A stretch of DNA of 17,993 nt from contig JAKSBB010000270.1 in assembly GCA_022361315.1 (NCBI GenBank), positions 1 to 17,993 of the forward strand, in the 5' to 3' direction. The translations under genes were made by a program, and so were the position numbers. This document shows, one piece after another, positions 1 through 7,574 of this stretch. The notes beneath the pieces were generated by a model that saw only the letters and a list, made by a program, of their open reading frames with translations, had not been told where the DNA came from and searched no databases. Numbering within the stretch: position 1 is the first letter of the stretch; every line of letters starts with the position of its first letter. This stretch comes from Desulfobacterales bacterium. Its GTDB lineage: Bacteria; Desulfobacterota; Desulfobacteria; Desulfobacterales; Desulfobacteraceae.

Positions 1-428
1 AGGGTGGCGTGGATGGCCCGGTCCATTTGATTCAGCTTCCAGATGTCATTTTTACCAATGGATACAAGATAAGTGTCGACCTGCCGGTTCAACCGGTCAA
101 TATCCCGGTCCGTAAGCTTTTTAACAGCAAGGTCAATGGCTTTGACCTCCATGGCCTCCCGGAAAACAAACAGGTCTTGAAGCTCCTCAGGTGAATAGAC
201 TTTTACAACAAATCCCTTATTCGGACGGGTTTGCAGCAGGCCCTGTTCCGCCAGCCGGAATAGCGCTTGCCTCACCGGAGAACGGCTGATACCCATTTGT
301 TGGGCAATGTCCTTGTCAGAAACCTTGGCCCCGGGCAAGAGTTGAAAATTTAATATGCGATTCCGGACATCATGGTAAACACGGTTTGTCAGATTCCGGT
401 TTTTCATGGCTGCAACATATGTCGACAT
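1..428 (-). CDS. GntR-family transcriptional regulator, FCD subfamily (partial, 3' end outside window)
   Basis: The 142 visible residues start with a winged helix-turn-helix (residues about 14-75), including the run DKDIAQQMGISRSPVRQAL, which is the typical GntR recognition helix region. After it comes the beginning of an FCD-type all-helical effector domain, with R90-E91 at the end of its first helix and an MDRAIHA segment (D136, H140) where FCD proteins place metal- or ligand-binding Asp/His residues. It is a cytoplasmic DNA-binding repressor or activator that responds to a small acid or metabolite; the effector cannot be told. I chose the ATG at 428. No Shine-Dalgarno is visible before it or before the in-frame ATG at residue 8 (MKNRNL). 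Overlapping dyads just upstream (437-465) may be its own operator. The gene lies 64 bases downstream of the EEP gene on the same strand. The family call is firm; the start is not. Confidence 0.9.
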   Translation of the reverse strand, partial: MSTYVAAMKNRNLTNRVYHDVRNRILNFQLLPGAKVSDKDIAQQMGISRSPVRQALFRLAEQGLLQTRPNKGFVVKVYSPEELQDLFVFREAMEVKAIDLAVKKLTDRDIDRLNRQVDTYLVSIGKNDIWKLNQMDRAIHAT

Positions 429-436
429 AATTATTT

Positions 437-465
437 TTGTCAACTGTTTTGGTGCAGTTGCACAA
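437..465 (-). promoter_or_regulatory. candidate operator dyads upstream of the GntR gene
   Basis: Two overlapping inverted repeats are visible: CAACTG (441-446) with CAGTTG (455-460), and GTGCA-GT-TGCAC (452-463). They are flanked by TTGT (437-440) and ACAA (462-465). GntR/FCD regulators usually bind short dyads with GT...AC half-sites next to their own gene, so autoregulation is a reasonable inference. On the minus strand a TTGACA (442-437) followed after 18 bases by TATGTT could be a promoter. That would put the transcript start at about the second ATG and imply a leaderless message. This is weak. Confidence 0.35.
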
Positions 466-492
466 GAACTCTGAAAATAAAGGCTGCAGATC

Positions 493-1233
493 TTATGAAG
501 GCCGTTCCAGCATGGCAATGAGCGGGTTGTGGTCGGAAAAATTTTTGCAGTTTACTGCGTGGATATCCTTTACCACCAATCCCCGGGTGTATACCCGATC
601 CAGATGGAATCCAAACCATTTTTTGACATATGTTTCATCCCGGGGCAGGGCATAATCCAGGGCCAGGGAATCTGTGAAATAATCCAGGATTTTGATCCTG
701 GATTTCCGCCAGCAGTTGAAATCCCCGGCCAGGATCATGGCCCCTCTGTGTGCCCTGATAATATCGAAAAGCCTGGCCAGTTCCCATTGATACCAGGCAA
801 GGGACTTAAAGTTGATGGCGTGGAGGTTTATCACCATCAGTGAGGACCTGTCATTGAAATGGTAGAGGGTGATCAGGGCGTTTTTCGGGGTGAAAATCAA
901 GGGTTCTTTGGCCTGGGTCATATGGTAGCGGCTTGTCTTCGGGTCTGCGTTGGCCGCAGTGATCACACCGGAATAATCAAAGGGCAGCCGGAGGTTGGCC
1001 GCTGCCACAAAGGGGAAACCGCCCAATGAGGTAAGACGATCGGAAAACCGCGCCTCCTGGAGAAGCAGCAGGTCCAGGCTATGGTCCTTTTTCCAGGTGC
1101 GGATCTGGTTCAGAAAACCGGGTTTGAGGTTTTCCTTATGGATATTCCAGCACAGCAGGCCGAAATCGTCGGGAATGACCGCGTTTTCAAAAAACACCGG
1201 AGACTGGATCAGGGGGGAGTTGGGTATCAGCAT
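493..1233 (-). CDS. endonuclease/exonuclease/phosphatase (EEP) family protein, YbhP-like
   Basis: The 246-residue protein has the EEP (DNase I/exonuclease III/sphingomyelinase) motif series in order: WNIHK at 29-33, LLLQEA at 56-61 with the metal-binding Glu, NLHAINF at 136-142, LAGDFNC at 168-174, LDRVY at 211-215 and SDHNPL at 233-238 with the catalytic Asp-His. A metal-dependent phosphodiester or phosphoester hydrolase is therefore expected, acting on nucleic acid or on phospholipid. There is no clear signal peptide. The ATG at 1233 lies two bases after the stop of the cardiolipin synthase gene, and no good Shine-Dalgarno precedes it, so translational coupling is likely. The frame stays open upstream inside the cls gene, but that part has no EEP character. 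E. coli ybhP is a neighbour of clsB, so a shared lipid role is plausible; the substrate is unknown. Confidence 0.85.
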   Translation of the reverse strand: MLIPNSPLIQSPVFFENAVIPDDFGLLCWNIHKENLKPGFLNQIRTWKKDHSLDLLLLQEARFSDRLTSLGGFPFVAAANLRLPFDYSGVITAANADPKTSRYHMTQAKEPLIFTPKNALITLYHFNDRSSLMVINLHAINFKSLAWYQWELARLFDIIRAHRGAMILAGDFNCWRKSRIKILDYFTDSLALDYALPRDETYVKKWFGFHLDRVYTRGLVVKDIHAVNCKNFSDHNPLIAMLERPS

Positions 1234-1235
1234 GG

Positions 1236-2624
1236 TTATAACAGGGGGGCAAAGATTCTCATGAGGTTTTCGCCCATGCGACGCCATCTGCCGGCGGCCG
1301 TCATTTTGCCCTGGCACCGTGCCAGGAGTTTCTTCATCCAGGCCTCGCATTCGGCGATGGCCTTTTCCGAATAGATAAAGCTGACCACCTCGTAGTTGAG
1401 AAAGAGGCTGCGCTGGTCAATGTTGGCAGAGCCCATCATCATGCCCCGTTGGTCAACAAGAATGGCCTTGGCGTGAATCATACCGCCTTGATAGAGGTAT
1501 ACGTCGATACCCTGGCGGAGCAGATCCCGCATAAATGAAGAGCGGCCAAGGTCTGCGATGGTATGATTGGAGCTGGCCGGTGTGATCAGGCGCACGTCCA
1601 CCCCCCGGTGCCGGGCGATGATCAGGGCCTGGAGCAGGCTTTTGTCCGGCACAAAATAGGGGGTGACGATCCATATCCGCTCCCGGGCGGAGAATATACC
1701 GGAGAGCAGCGCTTCGTAAAGGGCATCCGTGGCGATATCCGGCCCTGATGGAACCACCTGGATGCCGGTGTCGCCATCGGCTTCCGCCATATGTTCCGGC
1801 GGTTTCAGCGGGCAATCGGAGGCGTGGTTCCAATCCTGGGTGAAGATTTCCAGATAGTGGAAAACCGCCGGGCCCTGGATGGTGAAGAGAATATCCACCC
1901 ACCGGTTTTTGATGGGGGAGGGTCCCAGATATTCTTTGGACAGGTTCATCCCGCCGGCCATGACCCGGGTGTCGTCGAAGAGGAAAATTTTTCGATGATT
2001 TCTCAGGTTGATGTAGTTCTGAAAAGGCCGGGCGAGCAGGGGCATGTAAAATGCCACACAGCCGCCGGCTTTTTTCAGCTTGCGCAACGGCCATTGCCGC
2101 AGATAGAGGGGTAGCGAGCCGATGGTATCGATGAGCAGCCGGACATCAACACCCTGGGAGGCTTTGAGGGTGAGGGCGGCAAGGATTTCCCGGGCCACCT
2201 CATCGGAACTGAACACATAGGTGGAGATATAGATCCGGGTGTGGGCACGCCGGATCTGGTCCATCACCGCATCATAGGCGCGCATGCCGTCGGTGTACAA
2301 TTGAAAGGTGTTGCCCCGGGTGGCGCCGGCAATCCCGTTGCTCCGGAGAATCAGGTCGAGATCGGTGGCCTCCTCCTCGGGCACCTCCCCCAGAAACGCC
2401 AGCCTGAACTGGGATTTCCTGCGCCGTTTCAGTTTCCGGCTTCTGAATATAAAGTAAAGGGGAACGGCAAAATAGGGCAGCAATACGATGGCCAGCAACC
2501 AGGCAATCATGCTGGTGGGCTCTCTGCGCTGGTACACCATGTGACCCAGGGCGCTGAGCACCAGAATATCCACCACAATGGTGCCCAGGTGGAATACCAG
2601 CAGATAGATCAGGCTGTCGTTCAT
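1236..2624 (-). CDS. cls: cardiolipin synthase (phospholipase D superfamily)
   Basis: The 462-residue membrane protein matches bacterial cardiolipin synthases in length and layout. Two N-terminal transmembrane helices (about 5-27 and 38-60, the PLDc_N region) are followed by a basic stretch RKLKRRRK and two PLD catalytic domains. Both HKD motifs are intact: H210-x-K212-x4-D217 followed by GGMN, and H384-x-K386-x4-D391 followed by GSANIDQRS. These enzymes condense two phosphatidylglycerols, or PG with PE, to cardiolipin at the inner membrane. The start at 2624 has AAGGA nine bases upstream. The gene lies 81 bases after the SYLF gene and abuts the EEP gene. The two N-terminal membrane helices make it ClsA-like in architecture, while the EEP neighbour recalls E. 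coli clsB. Confidence 0.93.
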   Translation of the reverse strand: MNDSLIYLLVFHLGTIVVDILVLSALGHMVYQRREPTSMIAWLLAIVLLPYFAVPLYFIFRSRKLKRRRKSQFRLAFLGEVPEEEATDLDLILRSNGIAGATRGNTFQLYTDGMRAYDAVMDQIRRAHTRIYISTYVFSSDEVAREILAALTLKASQGVDVRLLIDTIGSLPLYLRQWPLRKLKKAGGCVAFYMPLLARPFQNYINLRNHRKIFLFDDTRVMAGGMNLSKEYLGPSPIKNRWVDILFTIQGPAVFHYLEIFTQDWNHASDCPLKPPEHMAEADGDTGIQVVPSGPDIATDALYEALLSGIFSARERIWIVTPYFVPDKSLLQALIIARHRGVDVRLITPASSNHTIADLGRSSFMRDLLRQGIDVYLYQGGMIHAKAILVDQRGMMMGSANIDQRSLFLNYEVVSFIYSEKAIAECEAWMKKLLARCQGKMTAAGRWRRMGENLMRIFAPLL

Positions 2625-2705
2625 CCGCGCGTATCCTTAATTGTCATGGCCCTGAACCTGAGCCGGGAACGGTATCGGCCGGGCCCGTGACGTTAATGGC
2701 AGGGT

Positions 2706-3275
2706 TTAGAGCGGGGTAAAGGTAAATTTCTGGCCGCCGATGGCCGCTTCGTACATCAAGCCGCCCTTTGCGTGGACAAAAACGGCCATACCCTTGTAGT
2801 AACGGGTGTGCGCCTGGGTGCCGGTGGCCGGTCCTGCACTGGCCCCTGCGGTGCCCCCTTCGGTGCCCACTTTGGCCTGGGCCCCTGCGGTAATGGCAAC
2901 GGCGGAGGCAGAGGCGTCAAATTCAAAACTGCCCCCTGTGAATTCGTCATAGGCCCGTTTGTCCTGAAAGAAGATGATCTGGGAAAACGCCTGACCACCG
3001 AGTTGGAATCCAACGGATACTTTGGCGAGGGTCACCTTGCCGGTGAGTTTGCCGTGTTTGTATGCCTGGCCTTTTCCATATGCGCCGCCGAGACCGATGC
3101 CTCCCTTACCCACAGTGGGAAAAACCGCATAACCGTATGCATTTTTGAAAAAGGGCTGAACCGCCTCGGATTTTTTGAACACCGAAATGGCACCGGTGTA
3201 AGAATCTGCGAAAGCAGGCATGCCCAAGATGATACAGAACAGGAGGGCAAGTATGGCCGTCATTGTTTTTTTCAT
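2706..3275 (-). CDS. secreted SYLF-domain (Ysc84/DUF500) lipid-binding protein
   Basis: The 189-residue product begins with a clear Sec signal peptide (MKKTMTAILALLFCIILGMPAFA, about 23 residues, AFA cleavage site). The mature part shows the SYLF layout: a helical segment, the run NAYGYAVFPTVGKGGIGLGG, then GKVTLAKVSVGFQLGGQAFSQ, and a C-terminal KGLMYEA-like strand (KGGLMYEAAIGG). SYLF proteins bind phosphoinositides or other anionic lipids; bacterial members are periplasmic or outer-surface proteins of unclear role. A Gly/Ala/Thr-rich stretch near residues 130-155 looks like a low-complexity loop. I chose ATG 3275 because AAGGAG lies eight bases before it; the GTG at 3284 overlaps that site. 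The gene sits between a flavoprotein and a cardiolipin synthase on the same strand, so a membrane or envelope role fits. Confidence 0.88.
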   Translation of the reverse strand: MKKTMTAILALLFCIILGMPAFADSYTGAISVFKKSEAVQPFFKNAYGYAVFPTVGKGGIGLGGAYGKGQAYKHGKLTGKVTLAKVSVGFQLGGQAFSQIIFFQDKRAYDEFTGGSFEFDASASAVAITAGAQAKVGTEGGTAGASAGPATGTQAHTRYYKGMAVFVHAKGGLMYEAAIGGQKFTFTPL

Positions 3276-3300
3276 GGAGAACACTCCTTAAGGGTTGGGG

Positions 3301-3867
3301 TTAGCCGACAATTTTCCGGGCAAATTCAATGGCCCTGGTTTTTTCCGCTTCGCCAAGGGCGCCGGGGGTGGTGCATCCCCCCACGTATAGTTCGCCGGCA
3401 TGGACGGCCTTGTGAGGCTTTTGAATCCTGGAAAAGGCGGTGAATGTTTCCGCCGCATTGTTGTCCCAGCCGCCACCGCCGGTCACCAGCAGCGCCTGGC
3501 GCTGGCCTTCCACCAGAGAGGCATGGTTGGGGTCGTGGTACCGGGTATAGAGGCTGTAGGATCTGTCAATGATGGCCTTGAGCTGGGCGGTGACACCCCA
3601 GAAGTAAAGCGGTGAAGCAAATACCACGGCCTGGGCATTGACCATTTTTCCCAGGATTTCAGGAATATCGTCTTTCTGGGTACATCCCACCTCATCCGGT
3701 TTTTCTTTACAGGCAGCGCAGCCCTTGCATCCGTTCAGATTTTTATTGCTGAGACAGATGGTTTCCACCTCGTGACCCAGGCGGGCGATTTCTTCCTCCA
3801 CCCAGCCCAGGACGTGTGCGGTGTTTCCTTTTTTTCTGGCACTGCCTTGTAAGCAAAGAACTTTCAT
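3301..3867 (-). CDS. flavodoxin-fold NAD(P)H-dependent FMN oxidoreductase, iron-sulfur flavoprotein-like
   Basis: The 188-residue protein has the flavodoxin-like fold of the NADPH-dependent FMN reductase family. GSARKKGNT at 8-16 is the FMN phosphate loop, and ASPLYFWGVTAQLKAIIDR at 84-102 is the second flavin-binding segment. Between them are four cysteines, C47-x2-C50-x2-C53-x8-C62. This resembles the compact cysteine motif of archaeal iron-sulfur flavoproteins (Isf), though the last spacing is longer, so a 4Fe-4S cluster is possible but not certain. A cytoplasmic electron-transfer or quinone/disulfide-reducing role is expected. The ATG at 3867 has GGAG six bases upstream. It is the first gene of the minus-strand group; the SYLF gene starts 25 bases after its stop. 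Promoter elements lie at 3908-3935. Confidence 0.88.
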   Translation of the reverse strand: MKVLCLQGSARKKGNTAHVLGWVEEEIARLGHEVETICLSNKNLNGCKGCAACKEKPDEVGCTQKDDIPEILGKMVNAQAVVFASPLYFWGVTAQLKAIIDRSYSLYTRYHDPNHASLVEGQRQALLVTGGGGWDNNAAETFTAFSRIQKPHKAVHAGELYVGGCTTPGALGEAEKTRAIEFARKIVG

Positions 3868-3907
3868 TATGGTCTCCTTCGGTTGGATCGTATGTATGCT
3901 GCCAGTT

Positions 3908-3935
3908 ATTCTAGCCCAAATAATTCATTTGTCAA
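3908..3935 (-). promoter_or_regulatory. sigma70-type promoter of the flavoprotein-SYLF-cls-EEP operon
   Basis: On the minus strand a perfect -35 TTGACA (3935-3930) is followed after 16 bases by TAGAAT (3913-3908), five of six matches to the -10 consensus. Transcription would begin near 3901, leaving an untranslated leader of about 33 bases with a good ribosome binding site. The flanking DNA is AT-rich, as expected for a promoter. Confidence 0.65.
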
Positions 3936-3995
3936 TTATTTCCCCTGCAGGCAGCGAGGATGGCTGCAAGCTTTGACGGTTTCGTAAACCCCGGA

Positions 3996-5135
3996 CTAAC
4001 CCTGCGTCAGTGAGGAAATCAAAAGTTCAGCACCCTCACCCGAAAGAATATCTTCCCAGTCCCGGCAGAACCAGTCCTGGGGATCTGTAGCATAGGTCAC
4101 GGTAAACGGTGTCTGTTCGGATTGGTGAATGGCAACGGGATCATTGAGCACCAGATTTTTTTCCTGGGCAGTCATCACCGGAAAGCCGTAATGGGTGTTC
4201 CGGTGCTTCAACGGCCCCTTGGTGTCCATGCGGTCCAGCACAAAGGTCAGGTGACGGACCAGTCTCTGGTGGGCCAGCCGTTTACCCTCGGCAACGGCGG
4301 TTTCTGCGGCGGCAGCAATGGCCGGGGCGAGGCCGGGGTCTTTTTCATATCCCGTGGAATGCCTGCCCAGCGCCATGGCGGCGGCAATGGTGGTGCCGGT
4401 GCCAAGAAAGGGGTCCAGCACCCTGTCCCCTTTGAGGGAATACATGGCGATGAGACGTGCGGCCAAGTCAAAGGGAAAGGCGCCGCTTCTTTTCCGGTCG
4501 GCCTTGAGATCCGATTTTTGGTTCAGGCGTTGGCGGCTGCCCTTGAGATCCAGCCAGATGTCTGAAAACCAGGTGTTTCTCTCTTCCCAGAACAGGGCGC
4601 TTTCCTGGCGCAGTTTCCTTTCCGTCTGGGAGGTGAATTGTCTTTTCCCGCCCTTTCGAAGGATCAGGATATACTCATGCTCCAGGGTGACGTAGGCCCC
4701 TGCCGGCAGCATGCCGGAGCCCATGTATTTATTGGGGGCATTGGTCTGCTTGCGCCAGAGGATGCAGGGCAAAACGGTAAACCCCAGGGCCTGGGTGGCG
4801 GAAATGATACGCGCATGATTGGGGTAGAGGGCAAAATGGTCTGCCAGGGTCCGGGTGGCATCCCCGATGTTGATACAGGCAAACCCACCGGGCTTGAGTA
4901 CCCTGAAACACTCGGCCCACACCGGATCAAGAACCTGATGCATGGCTTCGAAGGCCGCTGTTCCCTTACCTGTGGCAAGTAGATCCCCGATTTCCGGTAC
5001 AGCCTGGGTGAAACCGCTGTCCCACATCTGGATCATGGGATAGGGTGGGGAGGTGACGACAAGATCAATGCTGCAATCCGTCACCTGGGACATGGTGGTG
5101 CAGTCTTCAATTATGGGGTAGTGCGTGGTTTCCAT
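3996..5135 (-). CDS. site-specific DNA methyltransferase, beta class (N4-cytosine or N6-adenine), solitary
   Basis: The 379-residue protein has catalytic motif IV near the N terminus (TSPPYP, 28-33) and the AdoMet-binding motif I late (VLDPFLGTGTT, 239-249), followed by the motif II acidic segment GYEKD (262-266). This IV-to-I order is the beta class. SPPY, rather than DPPY or NPPY, favours N4-cytosine methylation. VLKPGGFACINIGD (79-92) fits motifs V-VI. The region between, about 130-230, is basic and probably recognises the target. About 110 residues follow motif II, ending in a Trp/acidic segment (DWFCRDWEDIL), longer than the minimal family fold. The ATG at 5135 has GGGAG seven bases upstream. 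No endonuclease, specificity subunit or transposase lies nearby, so it is probably an orphan regulatory or protective methylase. The target sequence cannot be predicted. Confidence 0.9.
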   Translation of the reverse strand: METTHYPIIEDCTTMSQVTDCSIDLVVTSPPYPMIQMWDSGFTQAVPEIGDLLATGKGTAAFEAMHQVLDPVWAECFRVLKPGGFACINIGDATRTLADHFALYPNHARIISATQALGFTVLPCILWRKQTNAPNKYMGSGMLPAGAYVTLEHEYILILRKGGKRQFTSQTERKLRQESALFWEERNTWFSDIWLDLKGSRQRLNQKSDLKADRKRSGAFPFDLAARLIAMYSLKGDRVLDPFLGTGTTIAAAMALGRHSTGYEKDPGLAPAIAAAAETAVAEGKRLAHQRLVRHLTFVLDRMDTKGPLKHRNTHYGFPVMTAQEKNLVLNDPVAIHQSEQTPFTVTYATDPQDWFCRDWEDILSGEGAELLISSLTQG

Positions 5136-5466
5136 TCTTTGGCTCCCATTGTTTCAGGGCGTTCTAACATGTTTCTCAGGGAATGAAAATGGCCTTTGTG
5201 TATGGCGGATATAAACCCGGGCTTCCGAATCGCTTATTCACCTGTGGGATGCCACAATAATTGTATGGGGCATCATCTCTTTTGCAAAAAAGCTGGACAT
5301 TGATCCCGTAGCAGAATATGTTTCATCGGAGGAGATTCAGTTTCAGGTACAGTCGTCCGGCGCAGCGTATTCTCAAGGGTTTCATATCGGCGGACCTGCA
5401 GCTGAACTCAGAATAATACCAACCAGATCTGAAAATAAGGGTGCCGAGAAGGCGTAGACGAAGACT
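5136..5466. other. 331-base intergenic region between the methyltransferase and the diguanylate cyclase
   Basis: No gene with a normal start is visible. The plus strand has 80 open codons (5215-5454) between an in-frame TAA (5212) and TAG (5455). They contain no ATG, GTG or TTG and are in phase with the downstream cyclase. An 11-base palindrome ACAATAATTGT lies at 5254-5264. I found no convincing promoter for either flanking gene. The region could be a decayed gene end, an intergenic repeat, or a leader. Confidence 0.5.
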
Positions 5467-6768
5467 ATGACAGAGACCCATCGCAATCACCGCGGGCTGA
5501 CCCTGGGATACCTGGTGAATGAGGCCGGTCTCGCCTATATTGAGACCGATGCGGAGTTGCGGACCCGATACTGGAACAAAGGGGCGGAGGCCCAGTTCGG
5601 ATTGTCCGAGGATGATGTGCTGGGGCGGCATCTGAACCGGGTGCTGGATATTGATGCCCAAACCATCAATTTGCTGAAATCGGAAGAAGGTGCCTGCAGT
5701 GTGACCCTGGGGTGCAGGGATCGCCAGATGTCCTGCCGGATACGCTTTACGCCGATCATTGGTTCTTCCGGCATCAAGGACGGCATTGCCCTGCTGATCA
5801 GGGATGTGGTGAAGACCCGGGCACGGGAATCCCGTCTCAATGCCAAAGGCCAGTCCATGGAAGATATTCTCGGGTTTGCCCCCATCGGTATCTTTCACGC
5901 CAGTCTTGCAGGCAACCTGATTATGGCGAACTCAGAATTCGCATGGATGCTGGGTTATGAAAGCTCGGATAAAGCGGTTCATCTGGTAAAGGATTTCATC
6001 GGCCAGGTCTTTTACGATGAGCGCAAGGCCGAGGAGTTCATGTTCATCCTCATGGAGGCCGAGCGGATAACGCGGTTTCGCTGCCGCCTGAGGCGGCGGG
6101 ACGGCAGCTTTGTCTGGACCCAGTGCTATGCCATGGTCACCCGGGATACAAGCGGGCGAGTGGACGGATTCAACGGATACGCCATTGAAATCGGCGATAC
6201 CATCCGGGCCGAGAAGGCCCTCCAGAAGGCAAACGAAGAATTGATGCGACTCTCTGTTATCGACGGTCTCACCCAGATTGCCAACCGCCGCCAGTTTGAT
6301 TCCCACCTGAGTATGGAATGGCGCCGGCATAAAAAAGAGCAACTGCCGATTTCCGTGATTCTCTGCGATATCGACTTTTTCAAGAAATATAATGATACCT
6401 ACGGTCACCAGGTGGGAGATGAATGCCTGATAAAGGTGGCCAGGGCCATTGATGATTGCGCCGGAGAGGCCGGTGGCTTGGCTGCCCGGTACGGTGGAGA
6501 GGAATTCGGCGTGATCCTGCCGGAAACCGATGCCAAAAAAGCCCTTTCCGTGGCTGAGACCATTCGGCGGCGTGTGCTTTCTCTGGGGGTTGAACATGAG
6601 GCTTCGGAGGTGAATTCCTGCGTCACCCTCAGCCTTGGGGTAGGGGCCGTGATTCCCGAAGAAAATGATTCTGATATGGGGCTGCTGGCCCAATCGGATA
6701 CGGCCCTGTACAAGGCCAAGAGAAACGGTCGGAACCGTGCATTTGGCGCAGGTTTCGTGAGCTCCTGA
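5467..6768 (+). CDS. diguanylate cyclase with two PAS domains (PAS-PAS-GGDEF)
   Basis: The 433-residue soluble protein has no membrane helix. PAS 1 spans about residues 15-118 and PAS 2 about 134-245, the latter ending in the typical RRRDGSFVWTQC and DGFNGYAIEIGD strands. A short coiled linker (AEKALQKANEELMRLS) leads into the GGDEF domain (about 260-428), with DGLTQIANRR, the metal-binding CDID (300-303) and the active-site GGEEF at 343-347. It should make c-di-GMP from two GTP in response to a small ligand, redox or light signal sensed by the PAS domains. The allosteric I-site RxxD is absent: the equivalent residues before LAARY are EAGG. The ATG at 5467 has only a weak GAAG upstream; an in-frame amber codon lies nine bases before it. 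It converges on yaaA with 17 bases between stops. Confidence 0.93.
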   Translation: MTETHRNHRGLTLGYLVNEAGLAYIETDAELRTRYWNKGAEAQFGLSEDDVLGRHLNRVLDIDAQTINLLKSEEGACSVTLGCRDRQMSCRIRFTPIIGSSGIKDGIALLIRDVVKTRARESRLNAKGQSMEDILGFAPIGIFHASLAGNLIMANSEFAWMLGYESSDKAVHLVKDFIGQVFYDERKAEEFMFILMEAERITRFRCRLRRRDGSFVWTQCYAMVTRDTSGRVDGFNGYAIEIGDTIRAEKALQKANEELMRLSVIDGLTQIANRRQFDSHLSMEWRRHKKEQLPISVILCDIDFFKKYNDTYGHQVGDECLIKVARAIDDCAGEAGGLAARYGGEEFGVILPETDAKKALSVAETIRRRVLSLGVEHEASEVNSCVTLSLGVGAVIPEENDSDMGLLAQSDTALYKAKRNGRNRAFGAGFVSS

Positions 6769-6785
6769 TTCTTATTTTATGGCGA

Positions 6786-7556
6786 TTAGGCTTTGGGGCG
6801 TACGAAAAACCACTCCATTTCTGACGATAAATCTTCTGCATACACATAACCGTCGATGGATGCAGCTTTCAGATCACCGTGGGAGGAGAACCCTTTGCGG
6901 ATGATTTCCCGGGCAAAGGCCCCTCTGGCCTGTTTTGCTCTGACGGCGATGTTCTTAAGGGTGCCGCCGGCCCTCTCCCTGAACTGGACAGTGACTAATC
7001 TTGACTTCAGAGGCGATGCAGCAAGAATGCTGCTGTATTCCCCGGACGCCAGGTTGATGAGCATGTCATCCGGGGCCAGGAAGTCTTCAAAATAGGGCAT
7101 TAACCTGGAGCGCCAGAAGGTTTTCAGGGATTGCCCGTCCACCTTCAGCGGGGTTCCCACATCCAGCCGGTACGGTTTGATCCGGTCCAGGGGGCGGAGC
7201 ACCCCGTAGAGTCCGGATAAAATTCGCATCCCGGACTGGGCGAAAACCAGCTGATCGGCGGTGAAATCCTCCGGTGCAAGGGTTTTGAATGCCTCTCCCC
7301 GGAAGGCAAAAATTGAGGGGCCTGTTTCGGCACTGCTGAAATTCCGGATCTGTTCCCAGGTTTTACGGGTGAGGGCCTCGCCGGTTTTAAACAGCTTACC
7401 CACGGCATCCGTGTCCAGAGGTGAAAGTTGGCCCATCAATCGATCGGCATCCGGTTCAAATGCCGGTGGGGTCAGGGTGACTCCGTTGAGCGCGTCGGCA
7501 TCTGATCCGGATACGGGAATCTCCATGGTTTTTGTGGGCGACAGGATAAATTTCAT
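6786..7556 (-). CDS. yaaA: YaaA-family peroxide stress / DNA-binding protein (UPF0246)
   Basis: The 256-residue protein matches YaaA in length and signature segments: MKFILSPTKTM at the start, FAFRGEAFKTLAPEDFTADQL, AQSGMRILSGLYGVLRPLDRIKPYRLDVG, LINLASGEYSS, and near the end ARGAFAREIIRKG. E. coli YaaA limits free intracellular iron during hydrogen peroxide stress and so prevents Fenton damage; the fold also binds DNA in vitro. It is cytoplasmic. The ATG at 7556 has only a weak purine stretch upstream. The gene starts 18 bases after the stop of the triheme cytochrome and is probably co-transcribed with it. An oxidative-stress role would be natural for an anaerobe, but the pairing with a periplasmic cytochrome may simply be positional. 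Confidence 0.93.
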   Translation of the reverse strand: MKFILSPTKTMEIPVSGSDADALNGVTLTPPAFEPDADRLMGQLSPLDTDAVGKLFKTGEALTRKTWEQIRNFSSAETGPSIFAFRGEAFKTLAPEDFTADQLVFAQSGMRILSGLYGVLRPLDRIKPYRLDVGTPLKVDGQSLKTFWRSRLMPYFEDFLAPDDMLINLASGEYSSILAASPLKSRLVTVQFRERAGGTLKNIAVRAKQARGAFAREIIRKGFSSHGDLKAASIDGYVYAEDLSSEMEWFFVRPKA

Positions 7557-7574
7557 GGTGGAGGTTTTCCGCCG

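Noticed and set aside
2772..3443. Plus-strand open frame (223 codons) opposite the SYLF and flavoprotein genes
   Set aside because: It spans two recognised genes and their boundary; its Gly/Cys-rich translation mirrors the SYLF Gly/Ala stretch.
5932..6693. Minus-strand open frame (253 codons) opposite the diguanylate cyclase
   Set aside because: It is fully covered by the PAS/GGDEF gene on the other strand and has no family resemblance or ribosome binding site.
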